From: Egicoccus halophilus
GTDB taxonomy: Bacteria > Actinomycetota > Nitriliruptoria > Nitriliruptorales > Nitriliruptoraceae
DNA: 64,000 bases
Assembly (NCBI RefSeq): GCF_004300825.1
Contig: NZ_CP036250.1
Coordinates: forward strand, 1,922,001 to 1,986,000
Direction: 5' to 3'
The translations under genes and the position numbers were made by a program. Below the pieces are notes generated by a model. It did not search any database and was not told the origin of the DNA. It worked only from the letters and a program-made list of their open reading frames with translations. Below are positions 19,045-31,390 of this stretch, piece after piece (positions within the stretch are counted from its first letter, which is position 1; every line of letters begins with the position of its first letter).

Positions 19045-20294
19045 TGCTGCTGCGCTCGCTGCGGCACCGGCTGGTGCTGTTCACGCTCACCATCGTCGCC
19101 ATCGTGATCCTCGCCAGCGACATCGCGATGTCCCTGACGTTGCGCGAGGAGTTGCAGGGTTCGATGGCCCGGGCACTGGCTGCCCGGGTGGCCCTGGTGG
19201 AGGAGCTCGACGGGATCCCCGGGTCCGAACTGCACGAGGTGCTGCTGCGGCGTTCGGTCCCCGCGGTGATCGACACGCCGCAGGGGGAGCGACTGGTGTC
19301 CCGCCCGGAGGTCGTCGCGGATCCGGGCATGAGCGAGGTGGTCGAGCTCGAGGACGGTTCGCGGGTCGAGGTCCTCGTCCGTGCCACCGGTGGGGACGGG
19401 GCCCTCCAGCGGGTCCGGTTCGCGATCCTCGCGGGCTCGCTCGTGGCCGTGCTCACCGCGCTGGTGCTGCTCGGGGTGTTCGCGCACCGGGTGCTGCGGC
19501 CGCTCGACGACATGGTGGAGACGGCCCGGGCCATCACCCGCGGGCGCACCGGCGCGCGCCTGGGACCCGGTGACCCGCGTACGGAGATCGGTCGGCTCGC
19601 CAGCGCGTTCGACGAGATGCTCGACGCCCAGGAACGCGCGTTGCAGACCGCCCGCGAGGCGGAAGTGCGCAGTCGACGGTTCCTCGCGGACGCCGCCCAC
19701 CAGCTGCGGACCCCGGTCGCCGGGCTGCGGGCGGCCAGCGAGGCCCTGCTGCACAGCCCGTCGCCGGCGGAGCAGGACACCCTGGTCGGCAACCTGGCCC
19801 GCGAGTCGGCGCGTACCGGCCGGCTGCTCGACGCGCTGCTACGCATGGCCCACCTCGACCGCGGGGAGGACCCGCCCCGGCTGGACACGGACCTGGTGCC
19901 GCTGCTCAGTGAGGAGATCGAGCGGCAGCGGGGTCTGGCGCCCTCGCTCGCGATCGACCTCCACGCGCCGGACACCCTCGTGGTACCGCTGGACGCCAAC
20001 GGGCTGCGTGAGTCCGTGGCGAACCTGCTCGACAACGCCCGCCGACACGCCCGCGCCACGATCGAGGTCGAACTGCGACCGTCGCCGGACGGTGCGCGGC
20101 TGCGCATCCGCGACGACGGTCCCGGGTTGGAGCCCGGGACCGAGGAGGCGGTGTTCGACCGGTTCGTGTCGCTCGACGACCGGGGCGGCTCGGGACTCGG
20201 GCTGGCGATCGCCCGTGCGTACGCGCGGGCGCACGACGGTGATGTCGTCTGGCGGGACGGGGCCTTCGAGCTGACCGTGCGCGCGCCGGCGTGA
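19044..20294 (+). CDS. Sensor histidine kinase paired with the upstream OmpR regulator
   Basis: 416 residues from ATG 19044, overlapping the regulator stop. Two membrane spans (about 8-30 and 134-157) bracket a roughly 100-residue extracytoplasmic sensor. HAMP follows (RPLDDMVETARAITRG). Phospho-acceptor His is in FLADAAHQLRTPVAGLRAAS, N box in SVANLLDNARRHA, G1 in IRDDGPGL and G2 in GGSGLGLAIARAYARAH. It is a complete transmitter. The sensor domain has no recognisable family, so the signal is unknown. The protein should autophosphorylate and transfer to the preceding regulator. Confidence 0.92.
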   Translation: MLLRSLRHRLVLFTLTIVAIVILASDIAMSLTLREELQGSMARALAARVALVEELDGIPGSELHEVLLRRSVPAVIDTPQGERLVSRPEVVADPGMSEVVELEDGSRVEVLVRATGGDGALQRVRFAILAGSLVAVLTALVLLGVFAHRVLRPLDDMVETARAITRGRTGARLGPGDPRTEIGRLASAFDEMLDAQERALQTAREAEVRSRRFLADAAHQLRTPVAGLRAASEALLHSPSPAEQDTLVGNLARESARTGRLLDALLRMAHLDRGEDPPRLDTDLVPLLSEEIERQRGLAPSLAIDLHAPDTLVVPLDANGLRESVANLLDNARRHARATIEVELRPSPDGARLRIRDDGPGLEPGTEEAVFDRFVSLDDRGGSGLGLAIARAYARAHDGDVVWRDGAFELTVRAPA

Positions 20295-20343
20295 CCCCGG
20301 TTGGCCTCCGGGCGTCCGCGGCGGTACGTTGCGCGCCGCCCAG

Positions 20344-20415
20344 GGGCACGTAGCTCAGTGGGAGAGCGCTGCCTTCACACGGCAGAGGTCGGAGGTTCGA
20401 TACCTCCCGTGCCCA
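20344..20415 (+). tRNA. tRNA-Val (anticodon CAC)
   Basis: 72 bases fold as a cloverleaf. The acceptor stem is GGGCACG/CGTGCCC, the D arm GCTC...GCGC, the anticodon stem CTGCC/GGCAG with loop TTCACAC, and the T arm GGAGG-TTCGATA-CCTCC. The anticodon CAC reads GUG, a valine codon used heavily in this GC-rich genome. CCA is not encoded. A terminator follows at once. Confidence 0.96.
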
Positions 20416-20426
20416 CCCGGACGACG

Positions 20427-20467
20427 ACACCCCGCCGGCCTGCGAGACGCAGGAACCGGCGGGGTGT
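20427..20467 (+). terminator. Strong hairpin terminator after tRNA-Val
   Basis: ACACCCCGCCGG (20427-20438) pairs with CCGGCGGGGTGT (20456-20467), and the interior CCTGCG-AGA-CGCAGG (20439-20453) extends the stem. An AA bulge is the only interruption in an 18-bp helix. It may also serve the converging gene whose stop is at 20530. Confidence 0.85.
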
Positions 20468-20529
20468 TCGCGTTCGACCTGTCGGCGGGCGGTGAGCCGT
20501 GACGTCCGGCACCGCCCGCGCCGGTCTCC

Positions 20530-22113
20530 TCAGCCGTAGCGGTCGACCAGTTCGTCCTTGGTGAGCGCCTCGGCGTCGTCGCGCTCGTGGCCCTGGTGGA
20601 CGGCGAAGTCGACCCAGTCGGACTTGCGGTCGTTGCGGTTGGGACGACCGGCGTAGCGTTCGATCAGCTCGGCCTTGGTCAGGCGTTGTGCCTCGTCGCG
20701 GTCGAGCCCGCGGGCGACGGCGTGGTCGACCCACTCGCCCTTCAGGTCGTCGAGGCGGGGCGGCACCTCGGGGTTCCGGCGCTGGCTGCCGGAGCCGTCC
20801 GTGTCTCGCTCGCCGCCGTCGGTCACGGCGCGGGCGTCGTCCTCGTCCCCGTAGCGGTCGATCAGTTCGTCCTTGGTGCGCGCCTCGGCGTCGTCGCGCT
20901 CGTGGCCCTGGTGGACGGCGAAGTCGACCCAGTCGCTCTTGAGGTCGCTGCGGTTGGGACGACCGCCGAAACGGTCGACGAGTTCGGCCTTGGTCAGGCG
21001 TTCGGCCTCGTCGCGTTCCATGCCCCGGGCAACGGCGTGGTCGACCCAGTCGGGCTTGAGATCGGTGAGCCGGGGCGGCCGATCCGGGTCGGCGGACGTG
21101 CTGGCGGTGGTGCCGGCCGTCGAGTCGTCGAACCGGTCGATCAACTCGTCCTTGGTCAGCGACTCCGCGTCTTCGCGGTCGAGCCCGTGCCGGATGGCGT
21201 AGGCGACCCAGTCGGCCTTGAGGTCGCCGCGGTTGGGGCGCTCGCCGGCGTCGCGCACGTCGTCGACGTCGCCGTCCTGGTCCTGTGCCTCGTCGGCGAC
21301 CGGGGTCTCGGCCACCGGCGTCTCGTCGGCGACAGGCGTCTCGTGGGCGACGGGCGTCTCGTGGGCGACGGGTGTCTCGTGGGCGACGGGCGTCTCGTCG
21401 GCGACCGGCGTCGTCAGCCTGTCGGGCACGTTCCCGCCGTGCGAGGCCTCGTCCCCACGGGTGTCGTCCCCACGGGGTCGCGGCAGATCGGTGCCGTCGC
21501 GCTCCCCGGCGTCGCGGTCCTCGACGTCGCGGTCCCGCGCTCGCTCGTCGCGGTCGCGCTCTCCGCGCTCGAGGGCCGCCCGGGCCGAGCCGAGCAGGCC
21601 GCCGATCTCTGCGGCAGGTCGGGGCGTGTGCGTCTGCGTGGCGGCAACGTCCCCGCCGGCGCCCGGTCCCGCGGTGCGTGCGGCGGTTCCCAGCTCGATC
21701 GTTCGCGCGCCCTCGGGTGCCCCGGTGCCGTACCCGGTGTCCGACGGCCGGGTCGGCGGCGAGGCCAGGGCCGCGGGAGCGGCGGGTCGCTCCCGGATGG
21801 CCGCGCGGAGCGTGCCGAAGACCGCTCCGGCGGCGACGACGATGACGCCCGTGGCAACGGGATGCTCGCGGACGGCATCGGCAACCGGACGCAGGGGACC
21901 GTCGTCGCTGGACGGCCCGTCCGGCGTGCCCATGGTCTGCACGCGCAGGTCGTGCAGTCGTCGTCGCATGCCGGCAACGGCGCGACGCCGTACTTCACTC
22001 GGCTGCGCACGGGTGCGCAGTTCCTCGACGGTCGCGCCGAGATCGGCACGGGTCTCGTCGATGTCCTCTCGGAGACCGCCGTCGGGCGGGGATGCGGTGG
22101 ACGATGTGGACAT
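20530..22113 (-). CDS. DUF3618 membrane protein with five C-terminal SAP-like repeats
   Basis: 527 residues. The N-terminus (about 10-110) matches DUF3618: LREDIDETRADLGATVEELRTR, then a membrane span VATGVIVVAAGAVFGTL. A charged low-complexity middle follows, including five 6-residue units of the type AHETPV. The last 230 residues hold five copies of a roughly 38-residue module, each DLKxDWVDxAVxxGxxRDEAExLTKxELxDRxG. These read like SAP motifs: two helices with the K-x-E-L-I-D-R second helix. SAP motifs usually bind DNA, so a membrane-to-nucleoid link is conceivable, but the repeats are acidic. DUF3618 function is unknown. Two repeat subtypes alternate (RPNR-type and PPRL-type), implying pairwise duplication. 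Confidence 0.75.
   Translation of the reverse strand: MSTSSTASPPDGGLREDIDETRADLGATVEELRTRAQPSEVRRRAVAGMRRRLHDLRVQTMGTPDGPSSDDGPLRPVADAVREHPVATGVIVVAAGAVFGTLRAAIRERPAAPAALASPPTRPSDTGYGTGAPEGARTIELGTAARTAGPGAGGDVAATQTHTPRPAAEIGGLLGSARAALERGERDRDERARDRDVEDRDAGERDGTDLPRPRGDDTRGDEASHGGNVPDRLTTPVADETPVAHETPVAHETPVAHETPVADETPVAETPVADEAQDQDGDVDDVRDAGERPNRGDLKADWVAYAIRHGLDREDAESLTKDELIDRFDDSTAGTTASTSADPDRPPRLTDLKPDWVDHAVARGMERDEAERLTKAELVDRFGGRPNRSDLKSDWVDFAVHQGHERDDAEARTKDELIDRYGDEDDARAVTDGGERDTDGSGSQRRNPEVPPRLDDLKGEWVDHAVARGLDRDEAQRLTKAELIERYAGRPNRNDRKSDWVDFAVHQGHERDDAEALTKDELVDRYG
21319..21410. repeat. 18-bp tandem repeats coding AHETPV-type units
   Basis: About five 18-base units (core CGTCTCGTGGGCGACGGG) lie inside the DUF3618 gene and encode 6-residue units ADETPV or AHETPV. 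Units are nearly identical, so the array may vary in length between strains without frameshift. Confidence 0.8.
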
Positions 22114-22319
22114 GGAAGCTCCCGGTGTCTTTGCGTTTCCTCAGACTGCATCGCAGCGATCGCGCCGGTGGACCCGGACGATGTGGACGCACGCTGGCAT
22201 CTGGCCCATTCGCTCCGGTCGGTCACCTGGCCGGGTGACCGGGTCATCTGCCCGGACGCACGAGGCCGGTCGCAGCTCCCGGCGTGCTTGGGCCCGACAG
22301 CGCGCACGCTGGAGCACGG

Positions 22320-24800
<2,481 letters not shown>

Positions 24801-24921
24801 GTTCGGACCTCCGCCGACGACGAACGTAGGTCGGCAGGGTCCGGGCTCCGCGGTCCCCTCGGCCCGCCGTGCCCCGGTCGAAGGGGCGTCGGATCGTGCC
24901 CGACCCGTGGCCCGACGTCCG

Positions 24922-25287
24922 TCAGCCGAGGCGGCGGCGCAACCAGCCGCCGAACGCGGCTCCTGACGCGGCCATCACCACGACCAGGCCGCGCGTGCGG
25001 TCCGTGCGCCCTCCGAGGAGGGTCGCGGCACCGTCGGCGAGGTCGGCGACGATGCCCGCCTCCACCCAACGGCGCAGATCGGTGTGGTCGTCGCCGATGG
25101 CGGCCAGCATGCCGACACCGAGCGCGACGTCGCGCGCGCCCAGGGCCCGGACCGCGGTCGCCGCGCCGTTGCTCCCGGCGTCGTCGCCGATCCAGCCGCG
25201 GGCGGCACGCTCCGGTGCGAGGAAGAGGGCGAGGCCCAGCCCGATGCGCGTGGCGGCGAGACAGCGGGCGGCGAAGTGGACGTCCAC
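24922..25287 (-). CDS. Small membrane protein of unknown function
   Basis: 121 residues from GTG 25285-25287, chosen because GGAG lies upstream and the conserved-looking part starts there. Hydrophobic stretches at about 8-25 ([16 protein letters not shown]), 45-65 ([19 protein letters not shown]), 75-95 ([14 protein letters not shown]) and 100-117 suggest four short helices. No charged catalytic motif is seen. Arrangements like ARDVALG-LG-A-ADLAD are common in small actinobacterial membrane proteins of unknown role. It diverges from thrS. Confidence 0.6.
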   Translation of the reverse strand: MDVHFAARCLAATRIGLGLALFLAPERAARGWIGDDAGSNGAATAVRALGARDVALGVGMLAAIGDDHTDLRRWVEAGIVADLADGAATLLGGRTDRTRGLVVVMAASGAAFGGWLRRRLG

Positions 25288-25343
25288 GAGCGGCTCCTGC
25301 GGGAAACGACGATCGGCGGGAGGCACCCTAGGAGCCGTCGCCA

Positions 25344-25378
25344 GCGGGCGCGCCCGATGTCGCCGGCGGGCGCGCCCG
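25344..25378. promoter_or_regulatory. Two identical palindromes 22 bp apart in the thrS divergent region
   Basis: GCGGGCGCGCCCG occurs at 25344-25356 and 25366-25378. Each contains the 10-bp palindrome GGGCGCGCCC. The centres are 22 bp apart, two helical turns. They lie between the divergent membrane-protein gene and thrS (TACGCT -10 box at 25430-25435). A dimeric repressor site or stacked hairpins are both possible. Confidence 0.4.
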
Positions 25379-25460
25379 CGGTGCCGGACGGGTGAGCTGC
25401 CGCCGGCCGTGCGCGACACGGTCGGCGAGTACGCTTCGCTCGAGCCAGAGGAGACCCGTA

Positions 25461-27494
25461 GTGACCTCGACCATCACCGTGCGCCACGGCGACGCGACCA
25501 CCGAACTCGATGCCGGCGCGACCGCCATCCAGGCCCTCAAGGCCCTCGAGGCCGTCCGCGGCCAGATCGTCGCCGCCCGCGTCACGGTCGGCTCCCGACC
25601 GCCCCAGCCGTGGGACCTCGACCGCGAGGTGCCCGACGGTGCCGAGTTGGAGGGCATCCTCGCCGACTCGGAGGAAGGTCGGGCGATCCTGCGGCACTCG
25701 ACCGCCCACGTGATGGCGCAGGCCGTCACCGACCTGTTCCCGAACGCCAAGTGGGCGATCGGCCCGCCGATCGAGAACGGCTTCTACTACGACTTCGACG
25801 TCGAGCGGCCGTTCACGCCGGAGGACCTCGACAAGATCGAGGCGCGGATGGCCGAGCTGCTCCAGGAGAAGCAGCGCTTCGTGCGCGAGGAGGTCGCCCG
25901 GGAGGACGCCCTCGAGGAGTTCGCCGAGCAGCCCTACAAGACCGAGATCATCGAGCTCGTCGGCGACGGCACGATCACCACCCCGGTCGAGGCCCCCGAC
26001 GCGCCGGAGATCGGCGAGGGCGGCGAACCGACCTTCACCGTCTACCGCAACGTGCGACCGGACGAGTCGGTGGCCTGGTCCGACCTGTGCCGTGGTCCCC
26101 ACGTGCCCTCGACCGACCGCATCCCGGCCTTCAAGCTGCTGCGTTCGGCCGGTGCCTACTGGCGGGGGCGTGAGGACCAGCCGATGCTGCAGCGCATCTA
26201 CGGCACCGCCTGGGAGTCGAAGAAGGCCCTGACCAAGCACCTGCAACTGCTCGAGGAGGCCAGGAAGCGCGACCACCGCAAGCTCGGCCGTGAGCTCGAG
26301 CTGGTGCACTTCCCGGACGAGCTCGGGCCGGGCCTGTCGATCTTCCTGCCCCACGGTGCCATCGTGCGCAAGCAGATGGAGGACTGGATCCGCGACGAGA
26401 CCCTGCGTCGCGGCTACCAGCCGGTCTACACGCCCCACATCGCCAAGGAGGACCTCTGGCGGATCTCGGGGCACCTGGAGAACTACGGCGAGCTGATGTA
26501 CCCGGGCATGGAGCTCGACGACGCCGGCGGGGCGGCGTACCGGCTCAAGCCGATGAACTGCCCGTTCCACATCCTGGCGTTCACGTCGCGGACCCGTTCC
26601 TACCGTGAGCTGCCGGTGCGGATCTCGGAGCTCGGCACCGTGTACCGCTACGAACGCTCCGGCGTGGTCAACGGGATGCTGCGGGCCCGCGGCTTCACCC
26701 AGGACGACAGCCACATCTTCTGCCGACCCGACCAGGTCGTCGACGAGGTGGCCGCCTGCGTCGAGTTCGCCCGGGACCTCTATCGTGCCTTCGGGCTCGG
26801 CGAGCCGTCGCGGGTCGCGATCTCCACCCGCCCGGAGAAGTCCATCGCCGGCCACGACGACTCGTGGGAGGCCGCTGAGCAGGCACTCATCGAGGCGGTG
26901 AAGCAGACCGGGCTCGACTACGAGATCGACCCCGGCGAGGGGGCGTTCTACGGACCCAAGATCGACATCCACGCCCGTGATGCGATCGGCCGGGAATGGC
27001 AGCTGACCACCGTGCAGGTCGACTTCAACCTGCCGGAGCGCTTCGACATCACCTACGTCGGTGACGACGGTGCCAAGCACCGGCCCTACATGGTGCACCG
27101 GGCCCTGTTCGGGTCGATCGAGCGGTTCTTCAGCGTCATGGTCGAGTCGTTCAACGGCGCGTTCCCGACCTGGCTCGCGCCCGTGCAGGCCACGGTCGTT
27201 CCCATCGCCGACGAGTTCGACGGTTACGCGGGCGAGGTCGCCGACGCCCTGCGGGCCCGCGACCTGCGGGTGGAGGTCGACCTCACCGACGACACGCTGG
27301 GCGCCAAGATCCGTCGGGCACAGACCTCGAAGGTGCCCTACGCGTTGGTGGTCGGTGGTGCCGAGCGCGAGGCGCGGACGGTCGCCGTGCGGCCCTACCG
27401 GGGCGAGCAGCGCAAGGACGTGGCGCTCGACGCCTTCGTGGACGAGATCACGGCCGAGGTGGCCGAGCGGCGCGCCGAGGCGGCCGCCGGATGA
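25461..27494 (+). CDS. thrS: Threonyl-tRNA synthetase
   Basis: 677 residues from GTG 25461, with GAGGAGA upstream; the TGS domain begins directly (VTSTITVRHGDATTELDAG). The editing domain shows HSTAHVMAQAV and the metal/active segment CRGPHVPSTDRI. Class II motifs 1-3 include MNCPFHILAF with the zinc-site cysteine, then ISELGTVYRYERSGVVNGMLR and FTQDDSHIFC. The C-terminal anticodon-binding domain begins near VQATVVPIAD. It charges tRNA-Thr in the cytoplasm. No T-box-like element is seen in the short leader. The methyltransferase gene overlaps its stop by 4 bases. Confidence 0.98.
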   Translation: MTSTITVRHGDATTELDAGATAIQALKALEAVRGQIVAARVTVGSRPPQPWDLDREVPDGAELEGILADSEEGRAILRHSTAHVMAQAVTDLFPNAKWAIGPPIENGFYYDFDVERPFTPEDLDKIEARMAELLQEKQRFVREEVAREDALEEFAEQPYKTEIIELVGDGTITTPVEAPDAPEIGEGGEPTFTVYRNVRPDESVAWSDLCRGPHVPSTDRIPAFKLLRSAGAYWRGREDQPMLQRIYGTAWESKKALTKHLQLLEEARKRDHRKLGRELELVHFPDELGPGLSIFLPHGAIVRKQMEDWIRDETLRRGYQPVYTPHIAKEDLWRISGHLENYGELMYPGMELDDAGGAAYRLKPMNCPFHILAFTSRTRSYRELPVRISELGTVYRYERSGVVNGMLRARGFTQDDSHIFCRPDQVVDEVAACVEFARDLYRAFGLGEPSRVAISTRPEKSIAGHDDSWEAAEQALIEAVKQTGLDYEIDPGEGAFYGPKIDIHARDAIGREWQLTTVQVDFNLPERFDITYVGDDGAKHRPYMVHRALFGSIERFFSVMVESFNGAFPTWLAPVQATVVPIADEFDGYAGEVADALRARDLRVEVDLTDDTLGAKIRRAQTSKVPYALVVGGAEREARTVAVRPYRGEQRKDVALDAFVDEITAEVAERRAEAAAG

Positions 27495-28258
27495 GCGGCG
27501 GGCGCGTGCGATCCCTCGACGACGCGGTCGGCTACCACGACCTCGCCGCCTGGTACGACGCGCTCTACGACGCCCGCGGCAAGGACTACCGCGCCGAGGC
27601 GCAGGCCCTGCTCGGCGTCGCACGCGAGGACGGGCGTGAGGTGGGCAGCCTGCTCGACGTCGCCTGCGGCACCGGCCGGCACCTGGCGGTCTTCGCCGAC
27701 GAGGTCGGGGAGCTGGCAGGCCTCGACGGCTCGCCCGAGATGCTGGCGGTCGCCGCCAGCCGCCTCACCCGCGAGGTCCCGCTGGTCGAGGGCGACCTGC
27801 GTGCCTTCGACCTCGCACGCACCTTCGATGTCGTGACGTGTCTGTTCTCCTCCATCGGTCACGTCGCCGACGCCGACGAGCTGGACGCCGCGGTGGTGGC
27901 GATGGCGCGCCACGTCGCCCCCGGGGGCAGCCTGCTGGTGGAACCGTGGCTGACGCCCGAACGGGTCCGCGACGAGGGCGTGCGCGACCTGGTGACGGCC
28001 GAGAACGCCGACGGCGTGGTCGCGAGGGCGGCCAGCTCCCACCGCGACGGGGACGTCCTGGTCCTGCAGTTCGCGTGGGCGGTCGCGACCGCCGGTGGGG
28101 TCGCCACCGCGGAGGAGACCCATCGGATGCCGCTGTTCACGGCCGAGCGCTATGTCGCGGCGGTGGAGCGGGCCGGACTGGTCGGGGAGTGGCGCGACGA
28201 GGTGGCGGGGCTCGGCATGGGGCGTGGCCTGCTCGTCGGCCGGCGCGGGACCTCGTAG
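27491..28258 (+). CDS. Class I SAM-dependent methyltransferase
   Basis: 255 residues, ATG 27491 overlapping the thrS stop (ATGA), so translationally coupled. The Rossmann methyltransferase signature is clear: motif [17 protein letters not shown], motif II acid in [11 protein letters not shown], then VEGDLRAF and the post-motif [14 protein letters not shown]. Overall it resembles N,N-dimethyltransferases of the DesVI/TylM1 type ([16 protein letters not shown] near the N-terminus), which act on amino sugars, but no sugar-biosynthesis genes are near. The substrate is therefore unknown; coupling to thrS does not define it. Confidence 0.8.
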   Translation: MSGGRVRSLDDAVGYHDLAAWYDALYDARGKDYRAEAQALLGVAREDGREVGSLLDVACGTGRHLAVFADEVGELAGLDGSPEMLAVAASRLTREVPLVEGDLRAFDLARTFDVVTCLFSSIGHVADADELDAAVVAMARHVAPGGSLLVEPWLTPERVRDEGVRDLVTAENADGVVARAASSHRDGDVLVLQFAWAVATAGGVATAEETHRMPLFTAERYVAAVERAGLVGEWRDEVAGLGMGRGLLVGRRGTS

Positions 28259-28263
28259 GGCCG

Positions 28264-28309
28264 GTCGGTCCGCGAAGTCGGGACCGACGGCAGCACCGCC
28301 ACGGTGCTG
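28264..28309 (+). promoter_or_regulatory. Two hairpins and a candidate DevR-type site upstream of pflB
   Basis: GTCGGTCC (28264-28271) pairs with GGACCGAC (28281-28288), and CAGCACCG (28291-28298) pairs with CGGTGCTG (28302-28309). Within this, GGGACCGACGGCAG (28280-28293) repeats the GGGACC-NNN-GGCA layout seen at 4360. The hairpins may end the thrS transcript; the site lies 64-77 bases before pflB and may control it. Confidence 0.4.
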
Positions 28310-28356
28310 ACGGTCCGACACTGGGAACAGCCTCCCCACCGCAGAGGACCGCCCAG

Positions 28357-30603
28357 ATGTCGACGCCCGTCCCCACCCCCTCCGCCTGGCACGGCTTCGT
28401 CGGCCGGGCCTGGCGGCAGTCCATCGACGTCGCCGCGTTCGTACGCGACAACGTCACGCCCTACACGGGCGACGCGGCGTTCCTCGCCGGCCCGACCGAG
28501 CGCACCACCCGGCTGTGGAAGGAGTTGGCCGAACTGCTCCTCGAGGAACGCGAACGCGGCGGGGTGCTCGACGTCGACACGGCCACGCCGGCCGGCATCA
28601 CCGCGCACGAGCCCGGCTACGTCGACCGCGACCTCGAACTCGTCGTCGGGTTGCAGACCGACGCGCCGCTCAAGCGGGCGATCATGCCCTACGGCGGCCT
28701 GCGGATGGTCGAGCAGGGGTGCGAGGCGTACGGCTTCCGGCTCGACCCGGACGTCGCCGAGTTCTTCCGCCGTCACCGCAAGACCCACAACGACGGGGTG
28801 TTCGACGCCTACACCCAGCGGGTGCTGGCCGCTCGTCGTGCCCACCTGGTCACCGGCCTGCCCGACGCCTACGGCCGCGGACGGATCATCGGTGACTACC
28901 GGCGGGTGGCGCTCTACGGCGTCGACCGGCTGATCGAGGCCAAGCGCACCGACAAGCTCGCGCTCGACCGGCGCCCGTCCACCGAGGCGGTCATCCGCCT
29001 GCGTGAGGAGGTCGCGGAGCAGATCCGGGCGCTCGACGAGCTGGTCGCGATGGCCGCCGGCTACGGCTGTGACGTCCGTCGACCGGCCGAGACCGCCCAC
29101 GAGGGCGTGCAGTGGCTCTACCTGGCCTACCTCGCCGCGGTGAAGGAGCAGAACGGCGCCGCGATGTCGCTCGGGCGCACCTCCACGTTCCTCGACGTCT
29201 TCCTGCAGCGCGACCTCGCGGCCGGGCGGATCGACGAACAGCAGGCGCAGGAACTGGTCGACGACCTGGTCATGAAGCTGCGGATCGTGCGTTTCCTGCG
29301 GACCCCGGCCTACGACGAGCTGTTCTCCGGCGACCCGACCTGGGTCACCGAGTCGCTCGGCGGGATCGCGACGGACGGGCGCCCGCTGGTGACCCGCACG
29401 AGTTTCCGCTACCTGCAGACGCTCTACAACCTCGGCCCGGCACCCGAGCCGAACCTCACCGTGCTGTGGTCGCCGGACCTGCCGGTCGGCTTCCGTCGGT
29501 TCTGCGCTCAGGTGTCGATCGACACCAGCTCGATCCAGTACGAGTCCGACGAGCTGCTGCGTCCCCGTTTCGGTGACGACACCGCGATCGCCTGCTGCGT
29601 CTCGGCCGCGCCGGTCGGCAAGCAGATGCAGTTCTTCGGTGCCCGCGTGAACCTCGCCAAGGCGCTGCTGTACGCCGTCAACGGCGGTCGCGACGAGCTG
29701 ACCGGCGAGCAGGTCACGCCGCCCAGCGCACCGATCACGTCCGACGTGCTCACGTACGGCGAGGTGATGGCCGCCTTCGACCCGATGCTGGACTGGCTGG
29801 CCGAGACCTACGTCGAGGCGCTCAACATCATCCACTACATGCACGACAAGTACGCCTACGAGCGGCTCGAGATGGCGCTGCACGACACCGACGTCGTGCG
29901 GACCATGGCGTGCGGCATCGCCGGGCTGTCGGTCGTGGCCGACGCGCTGTCGGCGATCCGCTTCGCGCGCGTCGAGGTGGTCCGCGACGAGAGCGGCCTG
30001 GCCGTCGACTACCGCGTCCACGGCGAGTACCCCGCCTTCGGCAACGACGACGACCGGGTCGACGCGATCGCCAGCGACCTCGTCGCCCGGTTCATGGCCA
30101 AGCTGCGGGCGCAGCCGACCTATCGCGACGCGACCCCGACCCAGTCGGTGCTCACCATCACCTCCAACGTCGTCTACGGCAAGGCCACCGGGAACACGCC
30201 CGACGGCCGACGCGCCGGGGAACCGTTCGCCCCGGGCGCCAACCCGATGAACGGCCGCGACCGGCACGGCGTGGTCCCCGCGGCGCTGTCGCTGGCGAAG
30301 CTGCCCTTCGCGCACGCCGAGGACGGTCTGTCCTGGACCGCGTCGCTGACGCCGGGGAGCCTCGGACGCAGCCGGGAGGAGCGCATCGACTCACTGGTCG
30401 GGATCCTCGACGGGTACGTCGACGCCGGTGGCTTCCACATGAACGTCAACGTCCTCGACCGCGACACGCTGCTCGACGCGATGGACCACCCGGAGCGCTA
30501 CCCGCAGCTGACGGTGCGGGTCTCGGGCTACGCGGTCAACTTCGTCCGGCTGACCCGTGAGCAGCAGCTCGACGTGGTCCATCGCACCTTCCACGACCGA
30601 TGA
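28357..30603 (+). CDS. pflB: Pyruvate formate-lyase (formate C-acetyltransferase)
   Basis: 748 residues from ATG 28357. It converts pyruvate and CoA to acetyl-CoA and formate by a glycyl-radical mechanism, in the cytoplasm without oxygen. The adjacent catalytic cysteines C413-C414 lie in [13 protein letters not shown] (E. coli C418-C419), and the radical glycine G724 in RVSGYAVNF near the C-terminus. Length matches true PflB rather than the longer diol dehydratases. The activase gene overlaps its stop by 4 bases. Oxygen-sensitive PFL points to a fermentative, hypoxic phase of life. A possible DevR-type site and hairpins precede it. Confidence 0.97.
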   Translation: MSTPVPTPSAWHGFVGRAWRQSIDVAAFVRDNVTPYTGDAAFLAGPTERTTRLWKELAELLLEERERGGVLDVDTATPAGITAHEPGYVDRDLELVVGLQTDAPLKRAIMPYGGLRMVEQGCEAYGFRLDPDVAEFFRRHRKTHNDGVFDAYTQRVLAARRAHLVTGLPDAYGRGRIIGDYRRVALYGVDRLIEAKRTDKLALDRRPSTEAVIRLREEVAEQIRALDELVAMAAGYGCDVRRPAETAHEGVQWLYLAYLAAVKEQNGAAMSLGRTSTFLDVFLQRDLAAGRIDEQQAQELVDDLVMKLRIVRFLRTPAYDELFSGDPTWVTESLGGIATDGRPLVTRTSFRYLQTLYNLGPAPEPNLTVLWSPDLPVGFRRFCAQVSIDTSSIQYESDELLRPRFGDDTAIACCVSAAPVGKQMQFFGARVNLAKALLYAVNGGRDELTGEQVTPPSAPITSDVLTYGEVMAAFDPMLDWLAETYVEALNIIHYMHDKYAYERLEMALHDTDVVRTMACGIAGLSVVADALSAIRFARVEVVRDESGLAVDYRVHGEYPAFGNDDDRVDAIASDLVARFMAKLRAQPTYRDATPTQSVLTITSNVVYGKATGNTPDGRRAGEPFAPGANPMNGRDRHGVVPAALSLAKLPFAHAEDGLSWTASLTPGSLGRSREERIDSLVGILDGYVDAGGFHMNVNVLDRDTLLDAMDHPERYPQLTVRVSGYAVNFVRLTREQQLDVVHRTFHDR

Positions 30604-31364
30604 GCGCCGCCCTGGCGCTCGCGGCGGCGCCGGACACCGTGTCCGGCGCCGTCCACTCCTGGGACGTCTCGACCAACGTCGACGGCCCCGGGACGCGGTT
30701 CGTGGCCTTCCTGGCCGGCTGCCCGCTGCGCTGTCTCTACTGCCACAACCCCGACACGTGGTCCCGGCGGTCGGGAACGCCCACCACCGCCGAGGACCTG
30801 CTCGCCCGCATCGACCGCTACCGCCGGTTCATCGACGTGGCAGGAGGCGGCGTGACCCTCTCGGGTGGGGAGCCGCTGCTGCAGCCTGCCTTCGTCGAGG
30901 CGGTCCTTCGCGGCTGCCGGGAACGGGGGCTGCACACCGCGCTCGACACCGCCGGCTCGGTCGGCCACCTCGCGTCCGACGCGTTGCTCGACCAGGTCGA
31001 CCTGGTGTTGCTCGACATCAAGTCGTGGGGTTCGCCGTCCTACGCCGAGCTGACCGGTGGGCGGCTCGCGCCGACGCTCGCGTTCGCCCGCCGGCTGGCC
31101 GCCCGCGGGCAGCGCACCTGGCTGCGGTTCGTGGTCGTCCCGGGGCACACCGACCGTGACGACGTCGTCGAGGGAGTGGCCGGGTTCGCCGCGTCGCTCG
31201 GCTGCGTGGAACGCGTCGACGTCCTGCCGATGCATCGGCTGGCCACCGCCAAGTACGAGGCGCTCGGCCTCGACGACCCGATGGCGGACGTCGAACCGCC
31301 GTCCCCCGAGACCGTCGCGCACGTCCGTGAGATCTTCACGTCCCACGGTTTGCACGCCGTCTGA
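30600..31364 (+). CDS. pflA: Pyruvate formate-lyase activating enzyme (radical SAM)
   Basis: 254 residues, ATG 30600 overlapping the pflB stop (ATGA). The radical-SAM cluster motif CPLRCLYC (CxxxCxxC) sits near residue 41, followed by [14 protein letters not shown], the SAM-binding GGE region, then DTAGS and LLDIKSW. It uses SAM and a 4Fe-4S cluster to abstract hydrogen from the PflB glycine. Late [16 protein letters not shown] is typical of PflA. The tight overlap implies fixed stoichiometry. No formate channel (focA) or formate dehydrogenase is in the window. Confidence 0.96.
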   Translation: MSAALALAAAPDTVSGAVHSWDVSTNVDGPGTRFVAFLAGCPLRCLYCHNPDTWSRRSGTPTTAEDLLARIDRYRRFIDVAGGGVTLSGGEPLLQPAFVEAVLRGCRERGLHTALDTAGSVGHLASDALLDQVDLVLLDIKSWGSPSYAELTGGRLAPTLAFARRLAARGQRTWLRFVVVPGHTDRDDVVEGVAGFAASLGCVERVDVLPMHRLATAKYEALGLDDPMADVEPPSPETVAHVREIFTSHGLHAV

Positions 31365-31390
31365 CCACGGCGCGAACCTCGGCAGCAGTG

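Noticed and set aside
20344-20415. tRNA gene as attachment site for an integrated element
   Set aside because: No duplicated tRNA 3' end or integrase nearby; the flanking genes look like core genes.
25288-25460. T-box riboswitch in the thrS upstream region
   Set aside because: No AGGGTGG-like T-box or specifier stem; the leader after the -10 box is under 30 bases.
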